64,000 bases of DNA from Pseudomonas svalbardensis (GTDB lineage: Bacteria > Pseudomonadota > Gammaproteobacteria > Pseudomonadales > Pseudomonadaceae). The position numbers and the translations under genes were made by a program. Under the pieces are notes generated by a model, which saw only the letters and a list, made by a program, of their open reading frames with translations, did not search any database and was not told the DNA's origin. Location of the stretch: NCBI RefSeq assembly GCF_030053115.1, contig NZ_CP125619.1:2298501-2362500 (forward strand), in the 5' to 3' direction. Below are positions 47,315 to 56,374 of the stretch, piece by piece; within the stretch, counting starts at the first letter, position 1; each line of letters starts with the position of its first letter.

Positions 47315-49216
47315 GTGAGCAAAACAGCGACCCATGCAATTGAAGAACCCCATCGCAAAACTTCAGCGGTAGGACTGCTCGTCGCTGCTGTTGGGGTGGT
47401 GTACGGAGATATTGGCACCAGTCCCCTGTACACGCTTAAGGAAGTGTTTTCCGGTCACTACGGTGTCCAGGCCAACCACGATGGCGTGCTGGGCATTCTG
47501 TCGTTGATCTTCTGGTCGTTGATCTGGGTGGTCTCGATAAAGTACGTGCTGTTCATCCTTCGAGCCAACAACCAGGGCGAAGGCGGCATCATGGCGTTGA
47601 CGGCGTTAGCCCGCCGTGCGGCAGCCCCCTATCCGTACATGAGCAAAGTACTCGTTCTGCTTGGCCTGTTCGGTGCAGCACTTTTTTACGGCGACAGCAT
47701 GATCACCCCGGCGATTTCAGTGCTCTCTGCGGTTGAAGGACTACAGCTGGCGTTTGACGGAATAGAGCACTGGGTTGTGCCCTTGTCAGTGGTCGTGCTG
47801 GTGGCGTTATTCTTGATCCAAAAGCACGGCACGGCTCGCATCGGTATCCTGTTCGGCCCAGTGATGGTGCTGTGGTTTGTCGTGTTAGGTGCGCTGGGGA
47901 TCTATGGCATATTGCAGCGCCCGGAAGTACTGCAAGCGCTCAATCCATACTGGGGAGCGCATTTTTTTATCGCTCATCCGGGAATCGGTGTCGCCATCCT
48001 GGGTGCTGTCGTATTGGCTTTGACCGGTGCCGAAGCACTGTATGCCGACATGGGCCACTTCGGCCGCAAGCCCATTGCCCGCGCCTGGTTCATTTTGGTG
48101 TTGCCTGGACTGGTACTCAATTACTTTGGCCAAGGTGCCTTGATCCTGGAGAATCCGGAGGCGGTGCGCAATCCGTTTTATCTGCTCGCGCCTAGCTGGG
48201 CACTGCTGCCGATGGTCGCTCTTTCCACTCTGGCTACCATCATCGCTTCTCAAGCCGTAATCTCCGGTGCTTTCTCCCTGACGCGCCAGGCCATCCAGCT
48301 GGGATACGTCCCTCGCATGTTTATCCAACACACCTCCAGCCAGGAGCAGGGACAGATCTATATCGGTACGGTTAACTGGGCGTTGATGGTTGGTGTCGTG
48401 CTGCTGGTGATTGGTTTCGAATCGTCCAGTGCGTTGGCCGCCGCCTACGGAGTCGCCGTGACGGGGACCATGTTGATCACCACCATCCTGTCCTCGGCTG
48501 TCGTCCTGCTGCTATGGAAAACGCCGCGCTGGTTGGCCGTCCCGATGTTGCTCGGATTTTTGCTGGTAGACGGTCTGTATTTCGCGGCCAATGCACCGAA
48601 GATCTTCCAAGGCGGTGCGTTCCCGGTGATTGCTGGCATTGGCCTGTTCATTTTGATGACCACCTGGAAAAGGGGCCGGAAGATCATTGTTGAACGGCTG
48701 GATGAAACCGCGCTTCCTCTACCGCTATTTATCGGCAGCATCCGTACTCAACCTCCCCATCGCGTACAAGGCACGGCGGTGTTTCTGACGGCCAGGGCCG
48801 ATGCTGTTCCTCATGCGCTGTTGCACAACCTGCTGCATAACCAGGTTTTGCATGAGCAAGTGGTATTGCTAACCGTAGTGTCTGAAGACAGCCCTCGCGT
48901 CAGTGCTGAACGGCGGTTCGAGGTCGAAGCCTATGGTGAAGGCTTCTTCCGGGTCAGTCTGCATTTTGGTTTTATCGAGGAGCCCGATGTCCCCTTGGCG
49001 TTGAGTCTCTGTCACTTGGCTGAGCTGGATTTCAGTCCAATGCGAACGACCTATTTCCTCAGCCGAGAGACCGTGATCCCGACCAAACGCATCGGTATGG
49101 CCCGTTGGCGAGAAACCTTGTTCGCGTTTTTGCTCAAGAACGCCAATAGCAACTTGAAATACTTCAAGTTGCCGCTGAATCGGGTGATTGAGCTGGGCAC
49201 ACAGGTCGAGATGTAG
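47315..49216 (+). CDS. kup: Low-affinity potassium transporter Kup
   Basis: A K+ uptake permease of the KUP/HAK/KT family, 633 residues with about 12 membrane segments and a cytoplasmic C-terminal domain. The signature [20 protein letters not shown] is at the N-terminus, followed by [16 protein letters not shown] and [20 protein letters not shown]. The C-terminal domain ends with [24 protein letters not shown] start is used, with no strong ribosome site. It is intact and would be the main K+ importer left beside the broken kdp operon. Confidence 0.92.
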   Translation: MSKTATHAIEEPHRKTSAVGLLVAAVGVVYGDIGTSPLYTLKEVFSGHYGVQANHDGVLGILSLIFWSLIWVVSIKYVLFILRANNQGEGGIMALTALARRAAAPYPYMSKVLVLLGLFGAALFYGDSMITPAISVLSAVEGLQLAFDGIEHWVVPLSVVVLVALFLIQKHGTARIGILFGPVMVLWFVVLGALGIYGILQRPEVLQALNPYWGAHFFIAHPGIGVAILGAVVLALTGAEALYADMGHFGRKPIARAWFILVLPGLVLNYFGQGALILENPEAVRNPFYLLAPSWALLPMVALSTLATIIASQAVISGAFSLTRQAIQLGYVPRMFIQHTSSQEQGQIYIGTVNWALMVGVVLLVIGFESSSALAAAYGVAVTGTMLITTILSSAVVLLLWKTPRWLAVPMLLGFLLVDGLYFAANAPKIFQGGAFPVIAGIGLFILMTTWKRGRKIIVERLDETALPLPLFIGSIRTQPPHRVQGTAVFLTARADAVPHALLHNLLHNQVLHEQVVLLTVVSEDSPRVSAERRFEVEAYGEGFFRVSLHFGFIEEPDVPLALSLCHLAELDFSPMRTTYFLSRETVIPTKRIGMARWRETLFAFLLKNANSNLKYFKLPLNRVIELGTQVEM

Positions 49217-49250
49217 CGGTAACAGGCCGCTTACTCCGGTAACCCTACGC

Positions 49251-49730
49251 TCAAGGAATAAAACGATACCCAACACCGGTTTCGGTGATGAGGTGTCGTG
49301 GCTGGGAAGGGTCTGCTTCGACTTTTTTACGCAGGCCCCCCATGAAAACTCGAAGGTAAGGCGTATCGGTGGTGTGCGCATGACCCCACACAGCCTTGAG
49401 TAGTTGCTGGTGTGTCAGGACCCGGTTCGGATGTGAGCAAAGATGGACCAGCTGGTGGTACTCCAGCGGTGTCAAATGTAGAGGGGCGACAGAGCGCTCC
49501 ACGATACGCCGCTCCATATCAATCCGCACCTCGCCAAAGGCCAGGACCGCATGGTTCTCGGTATCTTTTACGTGTCTGCGTAGCATTGCGCGGACACGAG
49601 CCAGCAGTTCTCCGGTGCCAAACGGCTTCACCAGATAGTCATCTGCGCCAGTGTCCAGGGCCAGGATCTTGTCCGACTCCGCGCCACGGGCAGACAACAC
49701 AATGATCGGCACCTCTGACCAACTCCTCAT
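49251..49730 (-). pseudogene. kdpE: kdpE remnant (C-terminal two thirds)
   Basis: The frame gives 159 residues beginning WSEVPIIVLSARGAESDKIL. It includes the receiver's lysine (DDYLVKPFGTGELLARV) and the complete winged-helix DNA-binding domain (HLTPLEYHQLVHLCSHPNRV; TPYLRVFMGGLRKKVEADPS; LITETGVGYRFIP). About 70 N-terminal residues, with the phosphorylated aspartate, are missing, and upstream sequence jumps to kdpA. It is therefore the downstream side of a deletion that removed kdpB, kdpC, kdpD and the kdpE start. Confidence 0.85.
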
Positions 49731-49754
49731 GTTCGTGATCTCACTTGATCATGA

Positions 49755-50624
49755 TGAAGTGTTCAACGATGGGACCCCGCGCGCCACCGCGATCAAGAAG
49801 GTGATCGTCATCGTCGCCAGCAGCGCCCAGCCTTAGCGTATGTCGCTGACGACATGGCCAAACAGGAAACACAGCGCCGTTGGAATCAGGTAAATCGCGA
49901 TCAACTGCAGGAAGTTGGTAATGACGATGGGGTTCTCATAGGGGTGGGCCGAGTTGGCGTTGAAGACACCGCCACCGTTAGTCCAGCATATTGATGGCCT
50001 CTTGTGACGCCACCGGCCCCATGGCAATGGTCTGCTTGTCACTGTTCATGCATTTTCAATGCGGGATTGCCTTGCGCATCAAGGGTCGGCTGACCGGCGT
50101 CATTGAGCGCCGGAACCTGGTACAGCATGACCTCCATCGTCGTGACTTCCTTATAGGGGTCAAGATTCTGGATTACGCCTTGGCTGACGAAGAACAACGC
50201 GAAAATCAGCGACAGCGGTAACAGCACCCACAAGGTAATGCGCGTGAGATCGGTCCAGGCATTGCCGATGCTGTCCGCGCTGTTGGCGCGCGAATCTGCG
50301 AATCAGGGCAGTATCAAACGACGAGTCCGGACTCACGGCGCCCATTCCTTGCGGGTTAAATGGCAGAACGCCTTGCAACCGTTGTAGTGCATAAACGACC
50401 AACAAACCCAGCGCATTGAATACGATCAAGGCGAGTGCGTATTGAAGCCAGCTCATCTGCATTTCAGATTTGACCCCGGCAAGGCGATACAGCGGCGACT
50501 CAATGCGCGAACCGAAGGTTAACCGGCCTTCCATCACGGTGGTCAGCCAAAGGCCAAGAGGCCAGGCCAGAATGCCGAGCGTCAGAAGAAAAGCCCCAAG
50601 CAGGACCCAGGCTTGAATAGTCAC
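49755..50624 (-). pseudogene. kdpA: kdpA remnant with frameshifts, deletion and stops
   Basis: KdpA, the K+ channel subunit, starts at GTG 50624 (VTIQAWVLLGAFLLTLGILA) after a good GGAGG. It stays open through SPLYRLAGVKSEMQMSWLQY and NPQGMGAVSPDSSFDTA, then loses an internal part and the frame. Later pieces in other frames read [58 protein letters not shown] and [24 protein letters not shown] replaces the expected glutamine after HVVSDIR, before GWALLATMTI. The rest of the gene is absent. There are at least two frameshifts, one internal deletion and one nonsense codon. Confidence 0.85.
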
Positions 50625-50713
50625 AGGAAGTCCTCCGGAAACAGCAACGCGCAGACGAGATAAACCAGCAACCCGGCCGCTATCAGGCTGCCGAATAGAT
50701 AGAAGCCCGTTAT
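50621..50713 (-). pseudogene. kdpF: kdpF with ATA in place of the start codon
   Basis: The 30-residue frame ITGFYLFGSLIAAGLLVYLV followed by CALLFPEDFL and a stop is a KdpF-like single-helix peptide. Its first codon is ATA at 50713-50711. The sequence TCATAACG suggests that an ATGA start/stop overlap mutated to ATAA. The stop overlaps the kdpA GTG. GGAGG lies upstream. Confidence 0.65.
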
Positions 50714-50804
50714 GACCGCCTCCTGTTAAGCGCCGCACAGCCGCGCGCCAGTCCCACCAGACTGATAAAAAGCAGCGCTCCGAGTACTAAAAAGTTGAGT
50801 CCAT
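50710..50804 (-). pseudogene. Small membrane peptide gene upstream of kdpF, frameshifted
   Basis: ATG at 50804 follows GGAGG, but the frame stops after five codons. Shifting by one base opens FLVLGALLFISLVGLARGCA with ALNRRRS to the stop at 50710. The length of 95 bases is one short of 32 codons, as expected for a single-base deletion. A short hydrophobic peptide in this place is usual in Pseudomonas kdp operons (from memory). Confidence 0.55.
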
Positions 50805-50929
50805 GGTATTTCCTCCAGCAATGAAAGAAGCCTAGTTTGACGACTAATAAATTGTTAAAAGGATTGGGGGCGAAAGAATAAAGATCTTATAAAGATCCAA
50901 GATAGTGCGGTTAGATCAGGGGTAGTTGT

Positions 50930-51103
50930 TTAGTGAAGGGCGTTTTTCTTGGGCAGGTCTTCTCTTTGTCGCTTTACTATGGGGCGTCTCTGCTTGTTGT
51001 TTTTGGTTGAGTAGTTGCTGCTCAAATACTCAAAAACAAAAGATGCAAGTCCGAACAGTCCAATAATTGAAATGACCATAATGCCCAAGTCCGAGCTGCT
51101 CAT
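50930..51103 (-). CDS. Small single-pass membrane protein (57 residues)
   Basis: The ATG at 51103 has GGAGAAT upstream. The product begins MSSSDLGIMVISIIGLFGLA with a hydrophobic segment to about residue 27, followed by a basic tail (KNNKQRRPIVKRQREDLP). Positive residues after the helix suggest a cytoplasmic C-terminus. The region is low in G+C relative to the surroundings, so it may be foreign or a promoter-proximal gene. No family is recognised. Confidence 0.5.
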   Translation of the reverse strand: MSSSDLGIMVISIIGLFGLASFVFEYLSSNYSTKNNKQRRPIVKRQREDLPKKNALH

Positions 51104-51345
51104 AATATTCTCCCGTCGAAATTTGATCCGGAGGATAAAATATCTTCTGCAGAACTCAAGGCGATCTACGATTTCTTTACGATTCTTTTGGTTAATTATA
51201 CGAAGCTATACGAATTGGGGGTGGTGGAAGTGATCGGCGCACTATGTCGCGCCGGTCGTTACCAGTGCCAGTTAAAAACTGTTACCTATGTGCTTGAACT
51301 GTTTTGTTACCTATGTGGGTGAGTCATACCCAGATGTATTTTTTC
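51104..51345. other. Low-GC gap with tandem repeat
   Basis: About 240 bases of AT-rich sequence. No gene is supported. It contains two direct copies of TGTTACCTATGTG (51280-51292, 51305-51317). Confidence 0.45.
51280..51317. repeat. Direct repeat TGTTACCTATGTG, possible IS end
   Basis: Two 13-base identical copies start 25 bases apart. Spaced repeats of this kind are typical of the ends of IS21-like elements, but no transposase remains, so only an end or a chance duplication may be present. Confidence 0.4.
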
Positions 51346-51980
51346 TCAGTTTATTGGCCCGCCTTGTTTCACCATAGCGCGCCATTCCTGGACGCTTGAT
51401 CGCTCGTGCATTTTGGCATGCCATGCACGCATGCTTCACATTCATCAGGTATAGGCAGTTTCACCAGCGAGGCGAAAATCATGCCGCCCAGTACCGCAAT
51501 GTCGGCCATCGAAAATGCATTGCCCGCCACAAAAGGCTGATTTTCCAGGACGCTGTTGAAACAGTGCATCCCCCTTACGGCCTTATCCCGTATCCGCTCA
51601 CCCCATTCAGGGTTCTGAGAAAGCTCGACGTCCGGCCCAAGCCCCGGCGTTGCGCGATGGAAGTACGCGCTGAAAGCGTCCAGAAATTCAATTTCCGCAC
51701 GATTGGTCATCATATGGATGATGCCTTTCTCAGTGGGCGTTTTACCGGTGAGCACAGGGCTGTCATCCAGAACATCCAGGTACTGAGTGATAGCGGTGCA
51801 CTCCGCGATGAGCGTACCGTCGGCCAACTCCAGGACGGGAAGTGTTCCGGGGTAGTTGGCTAGAAACGCTGGTTTCTTGTGCTCGCCTGTCCATAGATTG
51901 ACCGGTACAAACTCGATCCGGGACAGCAGGCCTTTCTCTGCTAACGGCATTGAAGTGTGCGAGCGACGTGCCCGCGCCAT
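51346..51980 (-). pseudogene. Glutathione S-transferase, truncated and frameshifted
   Basis: The open part reads PLAEKGLLSRIEFVPVNLWT, NYPGTLPVLELADGTLIAEC with the cis-proline of the thioredoxin fold and the SAITQ-like CTAITQYLDVLDD, then FVAGNAFSMADIAVLGGMI of the C-terminal domain. Its first 15-20 residues are not GST-like. Near 51425 the frame is lost: reading one base over gives WHAKMHERSSVQEWRAMV and KQGGPIN to the stop at 51346, the usual GST end. Both ends are therefore damaged. Confidence 0.72.
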
Positions 51981-52245
51981 TTACACCGCCGTTGCACGCG
52001 CTCAATTGATTGCCCGAACTCGCTTCGATATCGGTTTATTCGACGAACTTGTTCAGAGCTATCAAGAGGCGGGACTCCTTCCGACATAACTGGCTTAACG
52101 CGTCATGGTGGGGCGTTTACAGCCTGACCGAGGGGGTGAAAGCAGTACGTCACGAATGGCTGCTTACGACCCAGGCTGTGTGAAAACGTTTTAGAAACAG
52201 TTCGACAGTCAGAATCGGCGATCACCGCGTCTCGCGAATGCGGTA
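51981..52245. other. Degraded gap after the GST remnant
   Basis: About 265 bases without a clear gene. The plus strand carries a short frame ending RTRFDIGLFDELVQSYQEAG at about 52086, which could be the tail of an unidentified coding sequence, with no start. A GGCTGTGTGAAAACG-like stretch near 52171-52185 resembles IS ends that I have seen but cannot name. Confidence 0.35.
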
Positions 52246-52530
52246 TCAGCTCGCCGAACACCGCGCAACTCCCTTCCGACGGTTGGACTTTTCCTCGAGT
52301 TGGATGGCGAAATCCATGGCCTCTCGGTAGTTGAAACGGTAGGCCCAGGTCTTGCCAGTGTATCGCTCGACGACCTGGAAGATGCCGAGCTTCATGGTCA
52401 CCACCTGGAAGCGAACACCGCGGCGCGACTTCAGTCGATTAATGCGCCGGAAGAAATCGACGCGTGCTGCATTGGAGTGGATGAGCAGGGCGCCGAGCTC
52501 ATCGATACGCTGCAGAAAGGATGGATGCAT
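52246..52530 (-). CDS. Hypothetical protein (94 residues)
   Basis: The probable start is ATG 52530 (MHPSFLQRIDELGALLIHSN), with AGGATCAGAC before it; an upstream extension lacks support. The protein is basic, with FFRRINRLKSRRGVRFQVVT, then KLGIFQVVERYTGKTWAYRF and YREAMDFAIQLEEKSNRRKG. It looks like a compact soluble domain. Its codon use is slightly less G+C-biased than core genes. I do not recognise it. Confidence 0.5.
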   Translation of the reverse strand: MHPSFLQRIDELGALLIHSNAARVDFFRRINRLKSRRGVRFQVVTMKLGIFQVVERYTGKTWAYRFNYREAMDFAIQLEEKSNRRKGVARCSAS

Positions 52531-52763
52531 GTCTGATCCTCGAAGTGGGGAGCATGTATTTGTAAGCACTCGTGCCGCTAGCTGCTTGTCTATGGAAGCA
52601 GAGGTAGTTCTGACGGATAAATGTAGTCGTAAAAAAGCCACATCGAAACCTGACTCTACTTTGTGCGACACACGGACTTCTTCGCGAACCCGAGGGTTTT
52701 CTCTCGCAACCCCTGCTGGGCCTGCGCGGATCGACGGCCGGGATGGCGAAAGCCACCCTCCAT

Positions 52764-53300
52764 CTATTCAAGGCAGATTCCAGGCGTTACGGGCAAGCTA
52801 TCGAGAAATGCGGCAATCTGCCGGGTACCGCGCAAGTGCAGCGTAGAAGTTTGCGGGCCTATTGCCAGGCGCACCGCCTCGATACCTGGGCGATAGCCAC
52901 GATCGAAATTCCACACGAAGTTCAGGAAGGTCAGGAACGCCCGATCGAGCTTCTCTGTACAGCCTGCTGCAAGGTCAGGGCGAGGGCGGTTCATTACGCT
53001 GCGCATGATCACCCGGGTGAAACAGGTGAGCCGCGGCGTATCGAGCCAGATGATCAGGTCGGTACGGGGCAGGCGGAGGTCGAAGGTTCGCCGCGCATAG
53101 TTGCCTTCACAAATCCAGGCATCCGGTGCGACCGCTTCGCGGACCCGTGCGCGGAACTGCTCGGCGTCGGGTTCGACCCAACCGGGCTCCCAGAACAGCG
53201 TGTCCAGGTGCACCACGGGCAGACTCAGTCGCTTGCCGAGGGCGCGGGCGAGGGTGGACTTGCCGCTACCGGCATTGCCCAGAATTACAATCCGTTGCAT
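52764..53300 (-). CDS. P-loop NTPase, adenylate kinase-like (topology-modulation type)
   Basis: A 178-residue NTPase. Walker A is ILGNAGSGKSTLARAL, followed by the base-lid region PVVHLDTLFWEPGWVEPDAE and Walker B-like RTDLIIWLDTPRL. The family is the AAA/adenylate kinase-like proteins annotated as topology modulation or FlaR proteins, which phosphorylate nucleotides or act in unknown roles. Single gene; start ATG 53300 with GGAAG upstream. Confidence 0.75.
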   Translation of the reverse strand: MQRIVILGNAGSGKSTLARALGKRLSLPVVHLDTLFWEPGWVEPDAEQFRARVREAVAPDAWICEGNYARRTFDLRLPRTDLIIWLDTPRLTCFTRVIMRSVMNRPRPDLAAGCTEKLDRAFLTFLNFVWNFDRGYRPGIEAVRLAIGPQTSTLHLRGTRQIAAFLDSLPVTPGICLE

Positions 53301-53403
53301 GAGGACTTCCTGTCGCGAAAAAAGCCGGCAATTGTGCAGGTTTTGGAGGGGCAGTTAAAGGCTGATGGATGGGTCGACCGCGCCACTCCAGAAGGTGTAA
53401 ACC

Positions 53404-53790
53404 TTATTCAGGACGAGACAGTTGCTGCAAATAAGCCTTCGGCGAACACCCTGTTTTTTGCTTGAAGCAACGGTAGAACGTGGACAGCGAGTTAAAGCCT
53501 GAGGCGCTGGCAATCTCGTCAATGCGCGAGGCGTGGCGTTGCGCATTCAAGCGTGAAAGGGCTTCATCCAGGCGCAGCTGATTGAGGAGCGTATAAAACG
53601 TTTGCCCCCGAACCTGATTGAGAAAGAACGAGATCTGGTTGCGTGTGTAGCCAGTCGATGCCGCGACATGAGACAGGTCCAGCCGTGGATCGAGATAGGG
53701 CTTGGTCTGCTCGAAGAGGGGCGCTTGCTGGCGATCCGCGAAGCCAAGGACGCCAGTCCGCAAGTAGTCGGCTTCTGCAATGGCGGTGTC
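53404..53790 (-). pseudogene. AraC-family regulator, C-terminal fragment
   Basis: Only the DNA-binding end is recognisable. It reads PYLDPRLDLSHVAASTGYTR, NQISFFLNQVRGQTFYTLLN, QLRLDEALSRLNAQRHASRI and ASASGFNSLSTFYRCFKQKT, with GCSPKAYLQQLSRPE at the end. Both helix-turn-helices of the AraC domain are present. The frame is open further upstream to about 54207 but that part is not AraC-like and overlaps the repeat and the aldehyde dehydrogenase gene, so the N-terminal sensor half is lost. Confidence 0.65.
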
Positions 53791-53909
53791 ATGGGCTTGA
53801 GTGGGGCTACAACAACTACCTCGAAACCAATCAGATAACCCGATGCAACGGCGAAGCGTGGGGGTTGGTATCTGGGCTGAAGCGCCTGTTAACCCCACGC
53901 TCTGTAGCA

Positions 53910-54020
53910 GCCTGCGTTCGGCTGCGTAGCAGTCGTGAGACCTGAGTGTGCAGTCTTCCTGATCCACCGCGTCGCCTGATTTCACGACTGCTACGCAGCC
54001 GAATGCAGCCGAACGCAGGC
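53910..54020. repeat. Nested inverted repeat, REP/BIME-like
   Basis: A 26-base arm (53913-53938) pairs with its complement at 53982-54007 with one mismatch. A second, perfect 16-base pair GCCTGCGTTCGGCTGC (53910-53925) matches 54005-54020. It can fold as one long hairpin or as two overlapping ones, and lies between the AraC fragment and the aldehyde dehydrogenase 3' end. Confidence 0.7.
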
Positions 54021-54080
54021 TTCGCCAGCTGCAGGGGCGTGTTTCAGTGGATTTCTTCACTGGCTGGCAATAGGGCACCG

Positions 54081-55553
54081 CTATTTCAGATACCAGCCCC
54101 ATGGCTGGTCGCTGACGTATTCGGTCACTTGCTTCACCTCCAGATAATTGTGCAGCCCCCATTGGCCGAGTTCCCGGCCAATACCGCTGTGTTTCATGCC
54201 GCCCCACGGTGCTTCCACAAAGGTGGGTTGAGAGCAGTTGACCCAGATAATCCCTGCGCGCAGTTGGTTGGCGACGCGGGCGGTACGTTGCAAATCAGCA
54301 CTCATCACGGCGGCGGCGAGGCCGAAGCGGCTGGCGTTGGCCATTTGCAAGGCTTGCTCTTCGGTCTTGAAGCGCTTGATGCACAGCACCGGGCCGAACA
54401 CCTCTTCGCGCCAGAGGATGCTGCTGTGTCCGGGCTCGTCGAAGATGGCCGGTTCGATGAAATAACCCTCTGGCAGATACGCCGGTTGCCGACCTCCGGT
54501 GAGCAGGCGTGCGCCGCTGGCCAGTCCCTGATCGATAAAGCCGAGGACCTTGTCGTGTTGACCCCGGCTGACCAAAGGGCCCAACAACACACCGGGTTCC
54601 AGCCCTGGGCCGATGGTGATCTTGCGGGTTTCCTCAACCAGTCGTTCGATCAACCGCGAGGCGATGTTTTCCTGCACCAGCAAGCGTGAAGTGGCGCTGC
54701 ACACCTGGCCCTGGTTCCAGAAAATCCCGAACAGAATCCACTCCACCGCCGCTTCGACATCGGCGTCGTCGAACACAATCAACGCAGATTTTCCGCCCAG
54801 CTCCAGGCTGATGTTCTTGATGTCGCGAGCGGCCGCGGACATGATTTTTGCCCCGGTGGGCACGCTCCCGGTGAAGGCCAGTTTGTCCACGCCAGGGTGT
54901 TCGGTGAGCGGACCGCCGGCGTCGGCTCCAAGACCGGTCACGACGTTCAGGACCCCGGCCGGCAGACCAATGCGGTCGGCGGCCGCGGCCAGTTCCAGCG
55001 CTGTCAGTGGTGTCAGTTCGGACGGTTTCAACACCAGCGTGGCCCCGGCGGCCAAGGCGGGCGCGACCTTCCACGCGGCCATCAGCAGCGGGTAGTTCCA
55101 GGGGATGATCTGCCCGGCAACGCCGATCGGCTCATGACGGATGCGGCAGCGAAAGCGTTCATCCGGCAGCGCCAGCGGGTGGTCCTGCTGTTGATCCAGT
55201 TCCCGGGCCAACCCGGCGTAGTAACGAAAGCAACCGATCGCATCGCCAACGTCCCACAGCGCTTCGGGCAACGGTTTGCCGTTGTCGCGCACTTCCAGTT
55301 CAGCCAACGCCTGTTGACCACTGTCCAGTTCATCAGCCAACGCTTCCAGCCACTGCGCGCGCTCGGCGCCAGTGGTTTGGCTCCAGCCGTTATCGAACGC
55401 TCGTCTGGCGGCGCGCACCGCATGATCGACGTCTTCTTCGGTGCCCGCGGCTACCCGATGGAAAGCCTGTTCGGTGGCCGGGTCGATGACGTCCAGGTAG
55501 CCGCCCAGATCCGGGCTGACCCACTCGCCGTTGATGTAAAGCTGATCACGCAT
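54081..55553 (-). CDS. NAD-dependent aldehyde dehydrogenase (aminoaldehyde/betaine-aldehyde type)
   Basis: An ALDH of 490 residues. The cofactor block IIPWNYPLLMAAWKVAPALA, the glutamate of NISLELGGKSALIVFDDADV, the catalytic cysteine of FWNQGQVCSATSRLLVQ and the FTGSVPTGAKIM motif are all intact. The ending SDQPWGWYLK resembles betaine-aldehyde and aminoaldehyde dehydrogenases. It overlaps the permease gene upstream by 8 bases and is the last gene of the ABC operon, so it probably oxidises the aldehyde derived from the imported compound. Confidence 0.85.
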   Translation of the reverse strand: MRDQLYINGEWVSPDLGGYLDVIDPATEQAFHRVAAGTEEDVDHAVRAARRAFDNGWSQTTGAERAQWLEALADELDSGQQALAELEVRDNGKPLPEALWDVGDAIGCFRYYAGLARELDQQQDHPLALPDERFRCRIRHEPIGVAGQIIPWNYPLLMAAWKVAPALAAGATLVLKPSELTPLTALELAAAADRIGLPAGVLNVVTGLGADAGGPLTEHPGVDKLAFTGSVPTGAKIMSAAARDIKNISLELGGKSALIVFDDADVEAAVEWILFGIFWNQGQVCSATSRLLVQENIASRLIERLVEETRKITIGPGLEPGVLLGPLVSRGQHDKVLGFIDQGLASGARLLTGGRQPAYLPEGYFIEPAIFDEPGHSSILWREEVFGPVLCIKRFKTEEQALQMANASRFGLAAAVMSADLQRTARVANQLRAGIIWVNCSQPTFVEAPWGGMKHSGIGRELGQWGLHNYLEVKQVTEYVSDQPWGWYLK

Positions 55554-56373
55554 GGTGAGACTCCTGGACGCCGGTGCGGCGGTTTTGCAGGTGACGGGAA
55601 GTGAACAGCAGCGCCAGCGACGCGCAGATGATGACGGTCGAAACCGCGTTAATCTCCGGGGTCACGCCGCGGCGGATGGATGAAAAGATGTAGATCGGCA
55701 AGGTTGTTTCGGAACCGGCGACGAAGAACGCGATGATGAAATCGTCGAAGCTGAAGGTGAACGCCAGCAGAAACCCGGCCATGATCGCCGGACTGATCTG
55801 CGGCAGGGTGACCCGCCAGAACGTTTGCATTGGGGGGGCGTAGAGGTCGGCCGAGGCTTCCAGCAAGGCCTTGTCCAGTGAGTCGACGCGGCTGCGCACG
55901 ATCACCATGACCAATGCCATGGTGAACAGCGAGTGCGCGGCGATCACGGTAAAGAAGCCCATGTTCAACCGTGGCACGCTCGGTATCCAGCTCGCCAGCA
56001 ACGGGTTGATCAGGTCGAACAGGCTAATGAACGCAATCAGTGTCGAGATGCCGATGACGATCCCGGGCACGATGATTGCGCAATAGGTCAGCGCATCGAA
56101 CAGCAACCGCACTTTGGCGCTGGCACGTTGCAAACCGAACACCGCGAGCGTGCCGAACAGCGTGGCAATCACCGCTGAAGTGAAGGCAATGAACGCGCTA
56201 TGGCCCAGCGCCTCCATGATGAACGGGTTGCCAAACGCGCGACCAAACCACTGCACCGAGCAGCATTCGAACGCCAGGCCACTGCGCCCGGCGTTGAAGC
56301 TGAACAGCACGATCAACGCGATCGGTGCGTAGAGAAACAGGTACAGCGAAGTCGAATAGCTGCGCAGCCACAT
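55546..56373 (-). CDS. ABC permease, PotC-like
   Basis: A binding-protein-dependent permease of 275 residues with six membrane segments. The ATG at 56373 (MWLRSYSTSLYLFLYAPIAL) is preferred; a longer upstream start would give an extra soluble leader. The EAA-like loop LLEASADLYAPPMQTFWRVT with LPQISPAIMAGFLLAFTFSF is typical of spermidine/putrescine systems. The stop overlaps the next gene; the partner permease ends 1 base before it. Confidence 0.85.
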   Translation of the reverse strand: MWLRSYSTSLYLFLYAPIALIVLFSFNAGRSGLAFECCSVQWFGRAFGNPFIMEALGHSAFIAFTSAVIATLFGTLAVFGLQRASAKVRLLFDALTYCAIIVPGIVIGISTLIAFISLFDLINPLLASWIPSVPRLNMGFFTVIAAHSLFTMALVMVIVRSRVDSLDKALLEASADLYAPPMQTFWRVTLPQISPAIMAGFLLAFTFSFDDFIIAFFVAGSETTLPIYIFSSIRRGVTPEINAVSTVIICASLALLFTSRHLQNRRTGVQESHHA

Positions 56374-56374
56374 G

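Noticed and set aside
53404..54207. 268-codon AraC-like gene
   Set aside because: Only the last 130 residues are AraC-like; the first part overlaps the inverted repeat and the ALDH 3' end and has no family likeness, so it is recorded as a fragment.
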